Positions 26,580 to 35,600 are shown, counted from the stretch's first letter. The stretch is DNA of 64,000 nucleotides from JBMNGG01 sp050949705 (GCA_050949705.1 JBMNGG010000003.1:62001-126000); one strand, 5' to 3'. Translations and numbers: made by a program. Notes: generated by a model not told the origin, from the sequence alone.

Positions 26580-27434
26580 GTGAAGGATAAGGTTAAAATT
26601 GTTACTTCAATGCTGATTTTTGGCAGCATTGGGGTTTTTATAAGACATATTTATTTATCTTCTTTAGAGATTGCTTTTCTTAGGGCTACAATCGGAAGCT
26701 TGTTTATGCTGGGAGTAGTATGTTTTCTGTATAAGAAAATTTCATATGATTTACTAAGAAGAAACATGTTAATTTTGGCTTTGTCTGGGGCGACTCTAGG
26801 CTTTAACTGGATTTGCTTATTTCAAGCTTATAAGTTTACTACTGTATCTATTGCAACATTTAGTTATTATTTCGCGCCAATCTTTGTTATCATATTATCT
26901 CCTATAGTTTTAAAAGAAAAACTTACTTTAACAAAAATGATGACAATTGCTTTAGCCATGCTTGGCTTGTTTTTAATTTTAAATACCGGTCAAAACCAAT
27001 TAAGCAGCTCATATAATCATTTATTAGGTATATTCTATGGCTTATTAGGAGCTATTTTCTATGCCGGTGTAATTTTAATGAACAAATTTATAAAGGACTT
27101 ATCTGGCTTTGAAACAACACTGGTGCAACTAATAGCATCTGCTGTAGTCCTTCTGCCAGCTATTTTATTTCAAGACACTTTAAATATAAATGCTATTAGC
27201 TTCAAATCTTGGATGCTTATCTTTGTGGTGGGAGTAATTCATACAGGATTGGCTTATTTGCTCTATTTTACTGCGATAAAAGGGCTAAAGGGGCATTCTA
27301 TTGCTATTTTAAGTTATATAGATCCCGTTTTTGCCATTGTGTGCTCTTACTTTTTTTTAAATGAAGTATTGACACTTGCTCAGATTATAGGAGGGGCTCT
27401 TATATTAATTGCCGCATTTATAAGTGAAAGATAA
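26580..27434 (+). CDS. EamA-family (drug/metabolite) transporter
   Basis: A 284-residue protein with ten predicted membrane helices in two EamA repeats, the usual DMT-superfamily length. The first repeat ends in an SYYFAPIFVIILSPIVLKEKL stretch (APIFV...LKEKL) and the second repeats this as SYIDPVFAIVCSYFFLNEVL, typical of RhaT/EamA exporters. GTG start 9 bp after AGGGGGG. Substrate unknown. It converges with the DUF188 gene on the other strand. Confidence 0.88.
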   Translation: MKDKVKIVTSMLIFGSIGVFIRHIYLSSLEIAFLRATIGSLFMLGVVCFLYKKISYDLLRRNMLILALSGATLGFNWICLFQAYKFTTVSIATFSYYFAPIFVIILSPIVLKEKLTLTKMMTIALAMLGLFLILNTGQNQLSSSYNHLLGIFYGLLGAIFYAGVILMNKFIKDLSGFETTLVQLIASAVVLLPAILFQDTLNINAISFKSWMLIFVVGVIHTGLAYLLYFTAIKGLKGHSIAILSYIDPVFAIVCSYFFLNEVLTLAQIIGGALILIAAFISER

Positions 27435-27460
27435 AAATTAAATTGAATTAAAATATTTCT

Positions 27461-27883
27461 CTATAATTTCTCTGAGGGTATTTTCAAATTTATAGTCTTG
27501 GACAAGTTCTCTTTTTTGAATTTAGTATATTTGTTATGTTTTCTGCGAATTTCCCTGTTAATATGTCTTCGCGTTAACAGCTGGTCGATATTTTTTGAAG
27601 AAATAATAAAGCCGTTCTGATTGATACATATAGCTTCTTTTGCAAGGGCCATAGCTGCAAGCCCATAATCCTGCGTTATTACAATATCCCCTTTTGATGT
27701 ATTGTTTACAATGTAAATATCTGCACTGTCTGGAGCTTGGTCTACTGTGATTATAGTGGCATAATCATCTTCGATTTCGTGAGAAAAATTTTTAACTATA
27801 ATTACTTGAATATCATATTCTTTTGCAATTTTAACGGTTTTTGCGACCACAGGACAGCCATCTGCATCTATTAGAATTTTCAT
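27461..27883 (-). CDS. DUF188 / YaiI-YqxD family protein
   Basis: A 140-residue protein of the UPF0178 family, with the N-terminal KILIDADGCPVV, the central VDQAPDSADIYIVNN, DIVITQDYGLAAMAL, and the C-terminal RRHINREIRRKHNK. The fold is a PIN-like nuclease core; the conserved Asp residues are present, but no function is established. I take the ATG at 27883 (AGGTGA 6-7 bp upstream) over the GTG at 27892. Confidence 0.9.
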   Translation of the reverse strand: MKILIDADGCPVVAKTVKIAKEYDIQVIIVKNFSHEIEDDYATIITVDQAPDSADIYIVNNTSKGDIVITQDYGLAAMALAKEAICINQNGFIISSKNIDQLLTRRHINREIRRKHNKYTKFKKENLSKTINLKIPSEKL

Positions 27884-27954
27884 ATTAATCACCTATATGA
27901 TTATATCATGGATATGTAAATATTGGAAATATCATAAATTCGTCTTGTAATAAT

Positions 27955-27988
27955 ATCGTCAACCAAAAACAATTATATAGTTGACAAT
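27955..27988 (+). promoter_or_regulatory. BirA (biotin repressor) operator
   Basis: ATCGTCAAC, 16 bp, GTTGACAAT: an inverted repeat with 8 of 9 matching positions, in the form and spacing of Firmicute BirA boxes. It precedes bioY, a known BirA target, and covers the -35 box. Confidence 0.75.
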
Positions 27989-28009
27989 GGCTGCATTGCT
28001 TGGTACAAT
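27981..28009 (+). promoter_or_regulatory. bioY promoter overlapping the BirA operator
   Basis: TTGACA (27981-27986) is part of the right operator arm; 17 bp downstream is TACAAT (28004-28009). BirA-biotinyl-AMP bound to the operator would block RNA polymerase. Confidence 0.75.
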
Positions 28010-28043
28010 TGGGGAAACTTGTATTAAAAAAGGGGCGGGTTTT

Positions 28044-28622
28044 GTGAGACTTAAAACAAGAGAGATGATATTAATCGCTTTATTTGCGGCATTAACATCG
28101 ATTGGGGCTTTTATTAAGATACCGACTCCAATCGTTCCTTTGACCTTGCAGTATCTATTTTGTGCATATTCAGGTATTTTACTAGGGTCTAAGCTTGGAC
28201 TCTATTCGCAACTTTTGTATCTAGTTATTGGATTAATGGGGTTTCCGGTTTTTACACAGGGAGGTGGGCTAACTTATATTTTTCAGCCAACTTTTGGTTA
28301 TATAGTCGGGTTTTCTTTGTGTGCATATGTCATTGGAAAGCTAACAGAAGAATTAAAGAAGGTCTCTGTTGCAAGTCTACTAGTTCCAATTTTAGCAGGC
28401 ATGACAGTAGTTTATATTTGTGGTCTTGTTCATTTATATTTGATTATGAACTTTTATCTGGGTAAATCTATGTCAATAAAGGCGGTAATAATTTCAGGCC
28501 TGTTTCCCTTTGTCTTTACTGATTTAGTATATAGTTTATTAATAGCTATAACTGCTTCAGCGGTTATACCATCTTTGAGGAGATCGGGATTTATACCACA
28601 AAATAACAATCTTGCCTTATGA
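28044..28622 (+). CDS. bioY: Biotin transporter S component BioY
   Basis: A 192-residue membrane protein with about six helices, the standard BioY length. Clear family motifs: IPTPIVPLTLQ near the N-terminus, LLGSKLGLYSQLLYLVIGLMG-type stretch (YLVIGLMGFPVFTQGGG) and PTFGYIVGF. BioY is the substrate-binding subunit of the ECF biotin importer; ECF energy genes are not in the window. The start is GTG 28044 with GGGGCGGG upstream; the earlier in-frame TTG at 27981 lies within the operator and -35 box and cannot be the start. Confidence 0.92.
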   Translation: MRLKTREMILIALFAALTSIGAFIKIPTPIVPLTLQYLFCAYSGILLGSKLGLYSQLLYLVIGLMGFPVFTQGGGLTYIFQPTFGYIVGFSLCAYVIGKLTEELKKVSVASLLVPILAGMTVVYICGLVHLYLIMNFYLGKSMSIKAVIISGLFPFVFTDLVYSLLIAITASAVIPSLRRSGFIPQNNNLAL

Positions 28623-28705
28623 TTTCATATATTGCTGTAAACTGGAACAAATATCCAAGCTATTATATAAAATATAATAGAATATGCAGAAGGGAGGATT
28701 CTATT

Positions 28706-29095
28706 TTGGACAGCTTTGATTATATTGTTTCAGTTTTGAAATATTTAGTTGGTATATCTCTTTATATAGCTAATGCCATAGTCCTTTACAAGATAGGCAG
28801 AAAAGCCGGAGTGAAACACTCCTGGCTGGCATTTATTCCTATACTTCAATTCATACTATTTTTTCATATTATTAATCGCAGTGCATGGTGGGTCCTTGCA
28901 TTCTTGATACCAGTTGTCGGCTTTATAGCAGCTATATATTTTTACTGGGAGTTCTACAGCGCTTTTGGCATAGATATAATATGGAAAATTCTTGCAATAA
29001 TATTTACATTTCCTATTGGGACTATATTATTGTTGTATATCGCCTTTTCTGATGTAACATATAAGCTTGGAAATAATAAATACATGAATTTATAA
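28706..29095 (+). CDS. Small four-helix membrane protein, DUF5684-like
   Basis: A 129-residue membrane protein with about four helices. The pattern AGVKHSWLAFIPILQ, then RSAWWVLAFLIPVVGFIAAI and FYSAFGID resembles the DUF5684 family (small membrane proteins of unknown role). I place the start at TTG 28706, 8 bp after GGGAGG; the upstream in-frame extension to 28619 has no ribosome site. It follows bioY by 83 bp and could be co-transcribed with it. Confidence 0.65.
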   Translation: MDSFDYIVSVLKYLVGISLYIANAIVLYKIGRKAGVKHSWLAFIPILQFILFFHIINRSAWWVLAFLIPVVGFIAAIYFYWEFYSAFGIDIIWKILAIIFTFPIGTILLLYIAFSDVTYKLGNNKYMNL

Positions 29096-29142
29096 ATATG
29101 AAAAAGAGGATCCCATAAAAGAGTGTTCCATAAGAAGTATTT

Positions 29143-29200
29143 TGTCATTTTGAACGCAGTGAAAAATCTTCTTAAGATCCTTCGCTTCGCTCAGGATGAC
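29143..29200. repeat. Imperfect inverted repeat element
   Basis: GTCATTTTGAACGCAGTGAA (left arm start) pairs imperfectly with the right arm ending CGCTTCGCTCAGGATGAC, with a central AATCTT-CTT-AAGATC. The total is 58 bp. The right arm matches the half-element at 17991. No ORF is inside; it looks like a dispersed palindromic repeat. Confidence 0.6.
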
Positions 29201-29288
29201 GATTTCGAAAAAATGCCTGCTTAAAAGGAGCGTTCACTCAGGGATTGAAGAAAAACTTAACTGAACAGCTTCAAGCGGGGCAAAAAAG

Positions 29289-29333
29289 AACCAGTCACAA
29301 TCAGGCATGAATGCTTGAAGTGACTGGTTTTTT
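29289..29333. terminator. Hairpin terminator, possibly bidirectional
   Basis: AACCAGTCAC (29289-29298) pairs perfectly with GTGACTGGTT (29320-29329), followed by T-run on the plus strand; on the minus strand the hairpin is followed by CTTTTTT. It lies between the DUF5684-like gene and the hsd operon end, which face each other. Confidence 0.7.
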
Positions 29334-29371
29334 ATAAAGATATTATTTTTGAATTAGCGATTGATATTAAT

Positions 29372-29481
29372 CTACACCAACCCTAAATACTTCTCAAAGA
29401 ATATCATCAGCTTTCTCGATAATCCCCTGCTTTTTCGCAGCTCTGCCTCCGCCAAAGCGGGATACAGGTGGCATGATTTTA
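29372..29481 (-). pseudogene. hsdR: Out-of-frame C-terminal tail of hsdR
   Basis: Directly after the hsdR stop, the minus strand encodes AIDKIMPPVSRFGGG, RAAKKQGIIEKADD and then, in a third frame, FFEKYLGLV followed by a stop at 29372. This is the C-terminal block typical of EcoR124-type HsdR. Removing one A at 29493/29494 joins it to the main frame (KTTG-TAIDKI), and removing T29402 joins the last nine residues. So two single-base insertions cut about 37 residues from the protein. Confidence 0.8.
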
Positions 29482-32475
29482 TCAATGGCTGTAACCGGTC
29501 GTTTTAAGCATTCCGTCTCGGAAAGCATTGTCGATGAAACGGCGGGTTTCTTCGGGCTTTAATTTCTCTTCTTCTATAATTGCTGAAATATCCGCCTCCT
29601 TACGCTCATGGAGGAATTTGCGCCAATCCTCATCCACTTTGGTCGATACATTGACTTGCTCAATAAAACGCTCGATAAGCTCTTTCTTACTTCGAAGTTC
29701 AATACTCGAATTGATAGCCTTATCAATTGTCGTAAGAATGGTTTTATCCTTGCAGTTGGACTGTTGATATTTAGCTACAAGCATAAGGATGTAGTCAATA
29801 TTTACCTCTATCTGTTTGACCAGTTCAATCTCAAAAACTATGTCATCATTAATAGTTTCTTTATCCCCATCAGCACCTTTTCTATATTCCTGATACAGGT
29901 CAATATAAATGCTCTGATAATCCTGAAAATCCCGTTCAGATAAAATCTCGTTTCCTTCAAAGTCATCGAAGGAAGTAAGAATATTTCTGAGTCGAAGTAT
30001 TGCTCCATATAGCCTTATAAAGTCTTTTTCTGCTTCTTCTCCGATAATAGGTTGGCCAAGGGGATACTGTGTTGTAAGAGTTGCAATGAGTTCAGCATAG
30101 CCCGGTTTATATTCACCTTTATCATCATAGCCGTTATAGTATTCTTCGTATGTTTTTAGCAGTACAATACCGCCTGCATCCTTATTGCCGAATAGTGCAA
30201 TAGCTTTGTCTGTTTCTTCTTTCAAATCTCTAAAGCAAACGATATTGCCATAAGTCTTAACGCTGTTTAGGATGCGGTTAGTTCTTGAAAAAGCCTGAAT
30301 CAGTCCATGCTGCCTCAGGTTTTTGTCTACCCATAGCGTATTCAGGGTTGTTGCATCAAAGCCAGTAAGGAACATATTAACAACAATCAATATATCAATC
30401 TCCCGATTCTTTACACGAAGAGAGAGGTCTTTATAGTAATTCTGGAATTTGTCAGAAGAAGTATCATAATTTGTGTTAAATGTCGTATTGTAATCCCGGA
30501 TAGCCGCTTCAAGAAAATCTCTGGAGCTCTGGTCAAGGTTTTCCATATTAAAGTCCTCTTCAGGCAGCAGTCCATCCGGTTCTTCCTCATTTGCACTAAA
30601 ACTGAAAATAGTTGCGATGGTAAGGTTACAGTTCTTTTCCGCTATCTGCTTCTTAAACTCATTATAGTATCTGATTGCCATTGGGATGGATGCAGCGGCA
30701 AATATAGAGTTAAAACCGGCAACTCGCCTTGTTTCACGCTTTTCTATCATCTTCTTAGGGTTGTGTTTATCTGCTTCTTCCCATTTGGCAGAGAATGTAT
30801 AAAAACTGCTACGCTTTGTCTTCTGGTCGAAATGTTCAAGGACGTAGGAAACAATTTCACTGATTCGCTTTGGATCTGCTAAGGCTTTTTCTCGGTCTAT
30901 GCTATAGACTTTTTTATCATTAATGGAATCAGCCATCTTGATGGTATCGATAAAATCTATTCTAAAGGGTAGAACATTTCCATCATTGATAGCATCCACA
31001 ATGGTATAAGTATGTAGCTTTTCTCCAAAAGCCTGCTCGGTTGTACGGAGCAGCGGGTTACCGCCTGAACTGGCATTTGCAGCAAAAATCGGGGTTCCCG
31101 TAAAGCCGAAGATATGGTAGTTCTTAAAGCTCTTCGTGATAGCTTGATGCATTTCACCAAATTGGGAACGGTGGCACTCATCAAAAATCAGTACCACGTG
31201 TTTCTTATAAATATCATGCTGTTTGTTTTTACGGATAAATATATCCAACTTCTGAATAGTGGTTACAATGATTTTATATTCATGAGGATTTCCTTTTTCA
31301 TCCCTGTCCTCCAATTGTCTTTGAAGAACCCTTGTGGACGTATTACCATTAGCAGCTCCCTTTTCAAAACGGTCATATTCCTTCATCGTCTGATAATCCA
31401 GATCTTTACGGTCAACAACAAACAGTACCTTGTCAATGTAAGGCAGGGCAGAAGCTAATTGTGCTGTCTTAAAACTGGTCAATGTCTTACCAGAGCCTGT
31501 TGTATGCCAAATATATCCTCCAGCTGCAGTTGTGCCCATCTTCTTGTAGTTGGTTGATACTACAATACGTGATAATATACGTTCTGCAGCAGCGATTTGA
31601 TAAGGACGCATTACAAGGAGTAGATCTTCTGATGTAAAAATACAATATTTTGTTAGAATATTTAAGAGGGTATGCTTGGCAAAAAATGTTTTAGTAAAGT
31701 CCACAAGGTCAGGAATAATTTTGTTATTTGCATCTGCCCAAAAGCTGGTAAACTCAAAGCTGTTGCTTGTTTTTTTGCTTCTTCGACGTTCACTGCTGCT
31801 TTGCTCCTTGATATGAGCATTTCTTGTGGTGTTACTATAATACTTTGTATGGGTGCCATTGGAGATTACGAATATTTGTACATACTCAAATAAACCAGAA
31901 GCCGCCCAAAAGCTGTCACGTTGGTATCGTTTTATCTGGTTGAAGGCTTCACGGATAGCAACACCGCGACGCTTTAACTCCACATGGACAAGGGGAAGTC
32001 CATTGACAAGGATTGTTACATCATATCGGGTTTCATGCTTGCCGCCTGCTTCTTCGTATTGATTAATAACCTGCAGGCGATTGTTATGGATATTCTTCTT
32101 ATCCAAAAGGTATATGTTCTTTGTTGTTCCATCTTCACGTTTTAGAATCTGGATATGGTCATCTTGGATTTTTCTGGTCTTTTCAACAATTCCCTCGTTA
32201 GTATTGGCAATACACTCTGCGAAAAACTTCTCCCATTCACTATCAGTAAATGTAAATTCATTAAGCAGTTCAAGCTGTTTTCGGAGATTTGCTATCAATG
32301 CAGCTTCATTGTGCACTGAAATATATTCATATCCTTGGGAAATTAGTTGGCGGATAAAATCACGTTCAAGCTCTGCCTCGCTCTGATACTTTTCAGAACG
32401 GACATTATATTCAGCTGCATATTCAGCAACAACCGTTGCTTCGTCGGTGCTGGCAACGATGTTGTATATACTCAT
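29482..32475 (-). CDS. hsdR: Type I restriction enzyme subunit R, truncated at the C-terminus
   Basis: A 997-residue HsdR. The N-terminal PD-(D/E)xK nuclease has DVTILVNGLPLVHVELKRRG (Asp and ELK of the active site). The motor follows: IWHTTGSGKTLTS (Walker A), VLIFDECHRSQFGEMH (motif II), FGFTGTPIF (motif III) and SRTNRIL (motif VI). The C-terminal helical domain that binds HsdM ends abruptly with LKTTGYSH because of a frameshift (see tail entry). Start at ATG overlapping the hsdS stop by 4 bp. It should cut DNA after ATP-driven translocation; whether the truncated form still joins the HsdM2S core is doubtful. Confidence 0.9.
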   Translation of the reverse strand: MSIYNIVASTDEATVVAEYAAEYNVRSEKYQSEAELERDFIRQLISQGYEYISVHNEAALIANLRKQLELLNEFTFTDSEWEKFFAECIANTNEGIVEKTRKIQDDHIQILKREDGTTKNIYLLDKKNIHNNRLQVINQYEEAGGKHETRYDVTILVNGLPLVHVELKRRGVAIREAFNQIKRYQRDSFWAASGLFEYVQIFVISNGTHTKYYSNTTRNAHIKEQSSSERRRSKKTSNSFEFTSFWADANNKIIPDLVDFTKTFFAKHTLLNILTKYCIFTSEDLLLVMRPYQIAAAERILSRIVVSTNYKKMGTTAAGGYIWHTTGSGKTLTSFKTAQLASALPYIDKVLFVVDRKDLDYQTMKEYDRFEKGAANGNTSTRVLQRQLEDRDEKGNPHEYKIIVTTIQKLDIFIRKNKQHDIYKKHVVLIFDECHRSQFGEMHQAITKSFKNYHIFGFTGTPIFAANASSGGNPLLRTTEQAFGEKLHTYTIVDAINDGNVLPFRIDFIDTIKMADSINDKKVYSIDREKALADPKRISEIVSYVLEHFDQKTKRSSFYTFSAKWEEADKHNPKKMIEKRETRRVAGFNSIFAAASIPMAIRYYNEFKKQIAEKNCNLTIATIFSFSANEEEPDGLLPEEDFNMENLDQSSRDFLEAAIRDYNTTFNTNYDTSSDKFQNYYKDLSLRVKNREIDILIVVNMFLTGFDATTLNTLWVDKNLRQHGLIQAFSRTNRILNSVKTYGNIVCFRDLKEETDKAIALFGNKDAGGIVLLKTYEEYYNGYDDKGEYKPGYAELIATLTTQYPLGQPIIGEEAEKDFIRLYGAILRLRNILTSFDDFEGNEILSERDFQDYQSIYIDLYQEYRKGADGDKETINDDIVFEIELVKQIEVNIDYILMLVAKYQQSNCKDKTILTTIDKAINSSIELRSKKELIERFIEQVNVSTKVDEDWRKFLHERKEADISAIIEEEKLKPEETRRFIDNAFRDGMLKTTGYSH

Positions 32476-33626
32476 GCCTTCACCTCCTTAAAAGATAAAA
32501 GTTTATCCCTATAATATTCATATTGCTTTTGCCTAGCTTCTATTTCGGCAGGAATGCCGCTGGTTAAGTCGTTACACAGAGCGTCAAAGCGATCGAGGAT
32601 GGCTACGATGCGTTCTTGTTCTTTGAGAGGGGGGAGGGGAATTCTAAATTTCTTAAAAGCAACCATATCAACAGAAGCAAAATGCCCAAGTGTTAAGTTG
32701 TTTTTACACCATTCACCAAGTATATAACAATAATAAAATAGGTACTTTATATTCGCATCTTGATATTCATTTTTAAGTGAGAGTATTGTAAATCTTTGAT
32801 TTGCTAAAAACTCGGTTTGTATTAGTGCATGTTCACCTATTGTTGCAGAAGTAGAAATAATTATAGAGTTTGCAGGAAATGGTCTTCCTTTAACAGCATT
32901 TATTGAAACATATTGCAATGCATTTGAAAGTATTCTTCCATTTTCGCGTATATCTTCCATCCGAAACCAAGGAATTACTCCGTTTTCCCAATACTCCTTG
33001 TTGGATTTTGATGGTGTATATCCGTTACGAATATTAAAAAGATCATCAATAGCCACTCGTGGCACTTCATCACCAAACGTAAGCAGCAGATCCCTATAAT
33101 ACTCATACTGCTTTCTTCTTGCTGTAAGCTCTGCTGTAAGCTCTGCTGTAAGCTCTGTGAAATTGTCCAGAATACGGACAATTTCCTGCTGAACAGCTAG
33201 AGGGGGAAGTGGGATTTTTATATTTCCTAATCGGTCTACCGGCAGATGAGCGGGAACTGCATCAATTCGGAGTGTATAAATATAATCTTGTAAGTTAACT
33301 AATACAAAATATAAATACCTCTTGTTAATTACCTCTTTCGGAAAAAGAGAATAGCACACATCGTTCGCCCAGAACTTTTCATCTATCCAATTTACATAAC
33401 CAGCAGTTCCATATTGTGCAATAGTAATTGTATTTTCTTCTCTATTGAACTTATTAAAATATCCCATTGGTGAAACACCACCGCTAAAAACCGGATATAT
33501 GCCATCTTCAATTAATTGAGATTTCGTTACTCTTTCTCCCCGTTTAATATCACAAATAGAGGATAGTTTCACATACTCAACCCCATCAGGGCAAAGTTCA
33601 GCAATCAATTCATCTAATTTACTCAT
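32472..33626 (-). CDS. hsdS: Type I restriction-modification specificity subunit S
   Basis: A 384-residue HsdS with two target recognition domains (about residues 10-150 and 195-345), each followed by a conserved spacer helix. The central spacer has a threefold ELTA repeat, then RRKQYEYYRDLLL; the C-terminal one has IEARQKQYEYYRDKLL. The IPLPPL motifs precede each spacer. The two domains recognise the two halves of a bipartite site. The repeat is of the EcoR124 TAEL type, which sets the gap between the half-sites. Start ATG overlaps the hsdM stop by 4 bp. Confidence 0.92.
   Translation of the reverse strand: MSKLDELIAELCPDGVEYVKLSSICDIKRGERVTKSQLIEDGIYPVFSGGVSPMGYFNKFNREENTITIAQYGTAGYVNWIDEKFWANDVCYSLFPKEVINKRYLYFVLVNLQDYIYTLRIDAVPAHLPVDRLGNIKIPLPPLAVQQEIVRILDNFTELTAELTAELTARRKQYEYYRDLLLTFGDEVPRVAIDDLFNIRNGYTPSKSNKEYWENGVIPWFRMEDIRENGRILSNALQYVSINAVKGRPFPANSIIISTSATIGEHALIQTEFLANQRFTILSLKNEYQDANIKYLFYYCYILGEWCKNNLTLGHFASVDMVAFKKFRIPLPPLKEQERIVAILDRFDALCNDLTSGIPAEIEARQKQYEYYRDKLLSFKEVKA
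33121..33156 (-). repeat. Three perfect 12-bp tandem repeats in hsdS
   Basis: GCTGTAAGCTCT occurs three times head to tail on the plus strand (AGAGCTTACAGC on the coding strand), coding ELTA-ELTA-ELTA in the linker between the two recognition domains. In EcoR124I and EcoR124II, two versus three TAEL repeats change the spacer of the recognition site by one base. Confidence 0.92.
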
Positions 33627-35191
33627 TTGCCCACCTCAATTTCCGCAATGATCTTATCTATTTCTTTCCTTAGAATCTGCTCTCTCGCCACAATTTTTTC
33701 TATCTCGGCATTGAGGGCAACAATATCAATATTTTCTCTGGTATCCTCCTGTTCTACATAGATAGAAACAGACAGGTTATAATCTTCTTCAGCAATTTCG
33801 CTGTTTGGCACAAGCCTAGCAAAATGTTCAATATCTTTCCTATCTTTGAATGCATTAAGAATGGTCTCAATATTTTCTTGAGTCAGCTTGTTATTATTCG
33901 TAATCTTGACAAATTCCTTTGATGCATCGATAAATAAGGTGCTATTTTCTGATTTCGATTTTTTCAGTACCATAATGCAGGTAGCTATGCTGGTACCATA
34001 AAACAAGTTATCAGGTAACTGAATGATACAGTCAATATAATTATTATCAATCAGGTATTGCCTGATTTTCTTTTCGGCACCACCGCGGTACATCACACCA
34101 GGGAAACAAACGATAGCCGCCGTTCCGTTTGTAGCAAGCCATGAGAGGCTATGCATAATAAAAGCAAGGTCTGCCTTTGATTTTGGAGCAAGCACACCAG
34201 CAGGCGAATAGCGTGGATCGTTGATTAGTATTGGATCACCGGCACCTTTCCACTTTATGGAATAAGGAGGATTGGAAACAATAACTTCAAAAGGCTCGTC
34301 GTCCCAGTGCTGCGGATCGGTAAGCGTGTCGCCAAGGGCGATATCGAACTTATCATAGTCTATATCATGCAGGAACATATTGATTCGACACAGGTTGTAG
34401 GTAGTAATATTAATTTCCTGCCCAAAGAAACCCAGGCGCACATTTTCTTTTCCAAGGATCTTAGCAGACTTCAATAGCAACGAGCCTGAACCGCAGGCCG
34501 GGTCATATACCTTATTGACTTCTGTTTTCCCCACTAAAGCAAGGCGTGTCAGCAGTTCGGATACTTCCTGTGGAGTAAAATACTCACCACCGCTCTTACC
34601 CGCGTTAGATGCATACATGCCCATCAGGAATTCATAGGCATCACCAAATGCATCAATGGTATTGTCTTTGTAATCGCCCAATTGCATTTCTCCAACAGAA
34701 TTCAATAGCTTAACAAGCTTTTCATTTCGCTTTGCTACAGTGTTACCTAGCTTGTTACTGTTAACATCAATATCATCAAACAAGCCCTTGAAATTATCTT
34801 CGCTTTCTGTTCCCTGCGCAGATGCTTCTATATTACTAAAGATCTGTTCTAGTGTTTCATTTAAGTTTTCATCGTCCTTTGCACGAGCGCGGACATTTTC
34901 AAAAAGTTCGCTGGGTAAAATAAAGAAGCCTTTTGTCTTAACTAAATCCTCTCTTGCCTGTTCTGCTTCCTCGTCGGATAGCTTGGCATAATCAAATTCC
35001 GTATTGCCAGCTTCCCATTCTCCGGCGTTAATATAGGCAGTAATATTTTCAGATATGTAGCGGTAAAACAGCATTCCTAGGACATATTGCTTAAAATCCC
35101 ATCCATCTACACTGCCTCTTAGATCATTTGCCATATTCCATATCGTGCGGTGTAATTCCGCCCGTTCCTGTTCTTTTCTGTTATTTTCCAT
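33623..35191 (-). CDS. hsdM: Type I restriction-modification methyltransferase subunit M
   Basis: A 522-residue N6-adenine methyltransferase. The N-terminal helical HsdM_N domain (WDFKQYVLGMLFYRYISE) is followed by the catalytic domain with SAM motif VYDPACGSGSLLL and NPPY motif (EVIVSNPPYSIKW). The C-terminal helices contact HsdS. I take the ATG at 35191 (GGGAG 7 bp upstream), because the TTG at 35212 lies within the end of the xre gene. It methylates the two half-sites together with HsdS. Confidence 0.93.
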   Translation of the reverse strand: MENNRKEQERAELHRTIWNMANDLRGSVDGWDFKQYVLGMLFYRYISENITAYINAGEWEAGNTEFDYAKLSDEEAEQAREDLVKTKGFFILPSELFENVRARAKDDENLNETLEQIFSNIEASAQGTESEDNFKGLFDDIDVNSNKLGNTVAKRNEKLVKLLNSVGEMQLGDYKDNTIDAFGDAYEFLMGMYASNAGKSGGEYFTPQEVSELLTRLALVGKTEVNKVYDPACGSGSLLLKSAKILGKENVRLGFFGQEINITTYNLCRINMFLHDIDYDKFDIALGDTLTDPQHWDDEPFEVIVSNPPYSIKWKGAGDPILINDPRYSPAGVLAPKSKADLAFIMHSLSWLATNGTAAIVCFPGVMYRGGAEKKIRQYLIDNNYIDCIIQLPDNLFYGTSIATCIMVLKKSKSENSTLFIDASKEFVKITNNNKLTQENIETILNAFKDRKDIEHFARLVPNSEIAEEDYNLSVSIYVEQEDTRENIDIVALNAEIEKIVAREQILRKEIDKIIAEIEVGK

Positions 35192-35195
35192 AACT

Positions 35196-35417
35196 CTACT
35201 CCCTTTCTTCAACCATATTAGGCACTAATTCCATGATATCTTTGAAATCAACGCCAAGCGCCGTACAGACCTTTACAAGAACATCCATACTGACATATTC
35301 GTTTTTAGAAAGCTTTGAAATTGAAGATGGACTTATTCCCGCAGCAGCTTGTAAATCTTTCTTCTTCATATCGCGGTCTATTAACAGTTTCCAAAGTTTT
35401 TTATAGCTAACGGCCAT
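35196..35417 (-). CDS. XRE-family HTH regulator of the hsd operon
   Basis: A 73-residue Cro/C1-type helix-turn-helix protein: SYKKLWKLLIDRDMKKKDL, AAAGISPSSISKLSKNEYVS, then a helix with VCTALGVDFKDIMEL. Start is the ATG at 35417 after GAGGTGACC; an upstream frame to 35468 runs through the promoter. It ends 4 bp before hsdM. Such regulators at the head of hsd operons act as controller proteins that delay or balance restriction; this role is inferred. Confidence 0.85.
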   Translation of the reverse strand: MAVSYKKLWKLLIDRDMKKKDLQAAAGISPSSISKLSKNEYVSMDVLVKVCTALGVDFKDIMELVPNMVEERE

Positions 35418-35447
35418 CTTGGTCACCTCTTTATATATGTTTTTTCC

Positions 35448-35456
35448 ATTATAGCA
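35448..35456 (-). promoter_or_regulatory. Extended -10 promoter of the xre-hsdMSR operon
   Basis: On the minus strand TGCTATAAT (TGn plus consensus TATAAT) lies 31 bp before the xre ATG. No good -35 is seen, which fits an extended -10 promoter. Confidence 0.65.
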
Positions 35457-35600
35457 CATTTTCTTCAAATATAACGCGATAATTCTGCGTTTGTGAAGAA
35501 ATTATACAATGTTAACAAAAATAATGATAGTTGTGTTAAACAAGGCAAACCCCCTGGAACCGTAGCGTTTAGGGTCATCTATAAAAGGCGAGGAGGCGAA

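Noticed and set aside
33121..33156. Sequencing duplication in hsdS
   Set aside because: The repeat keeps frame, gives the known TAEL-type linker and is expected in this family.
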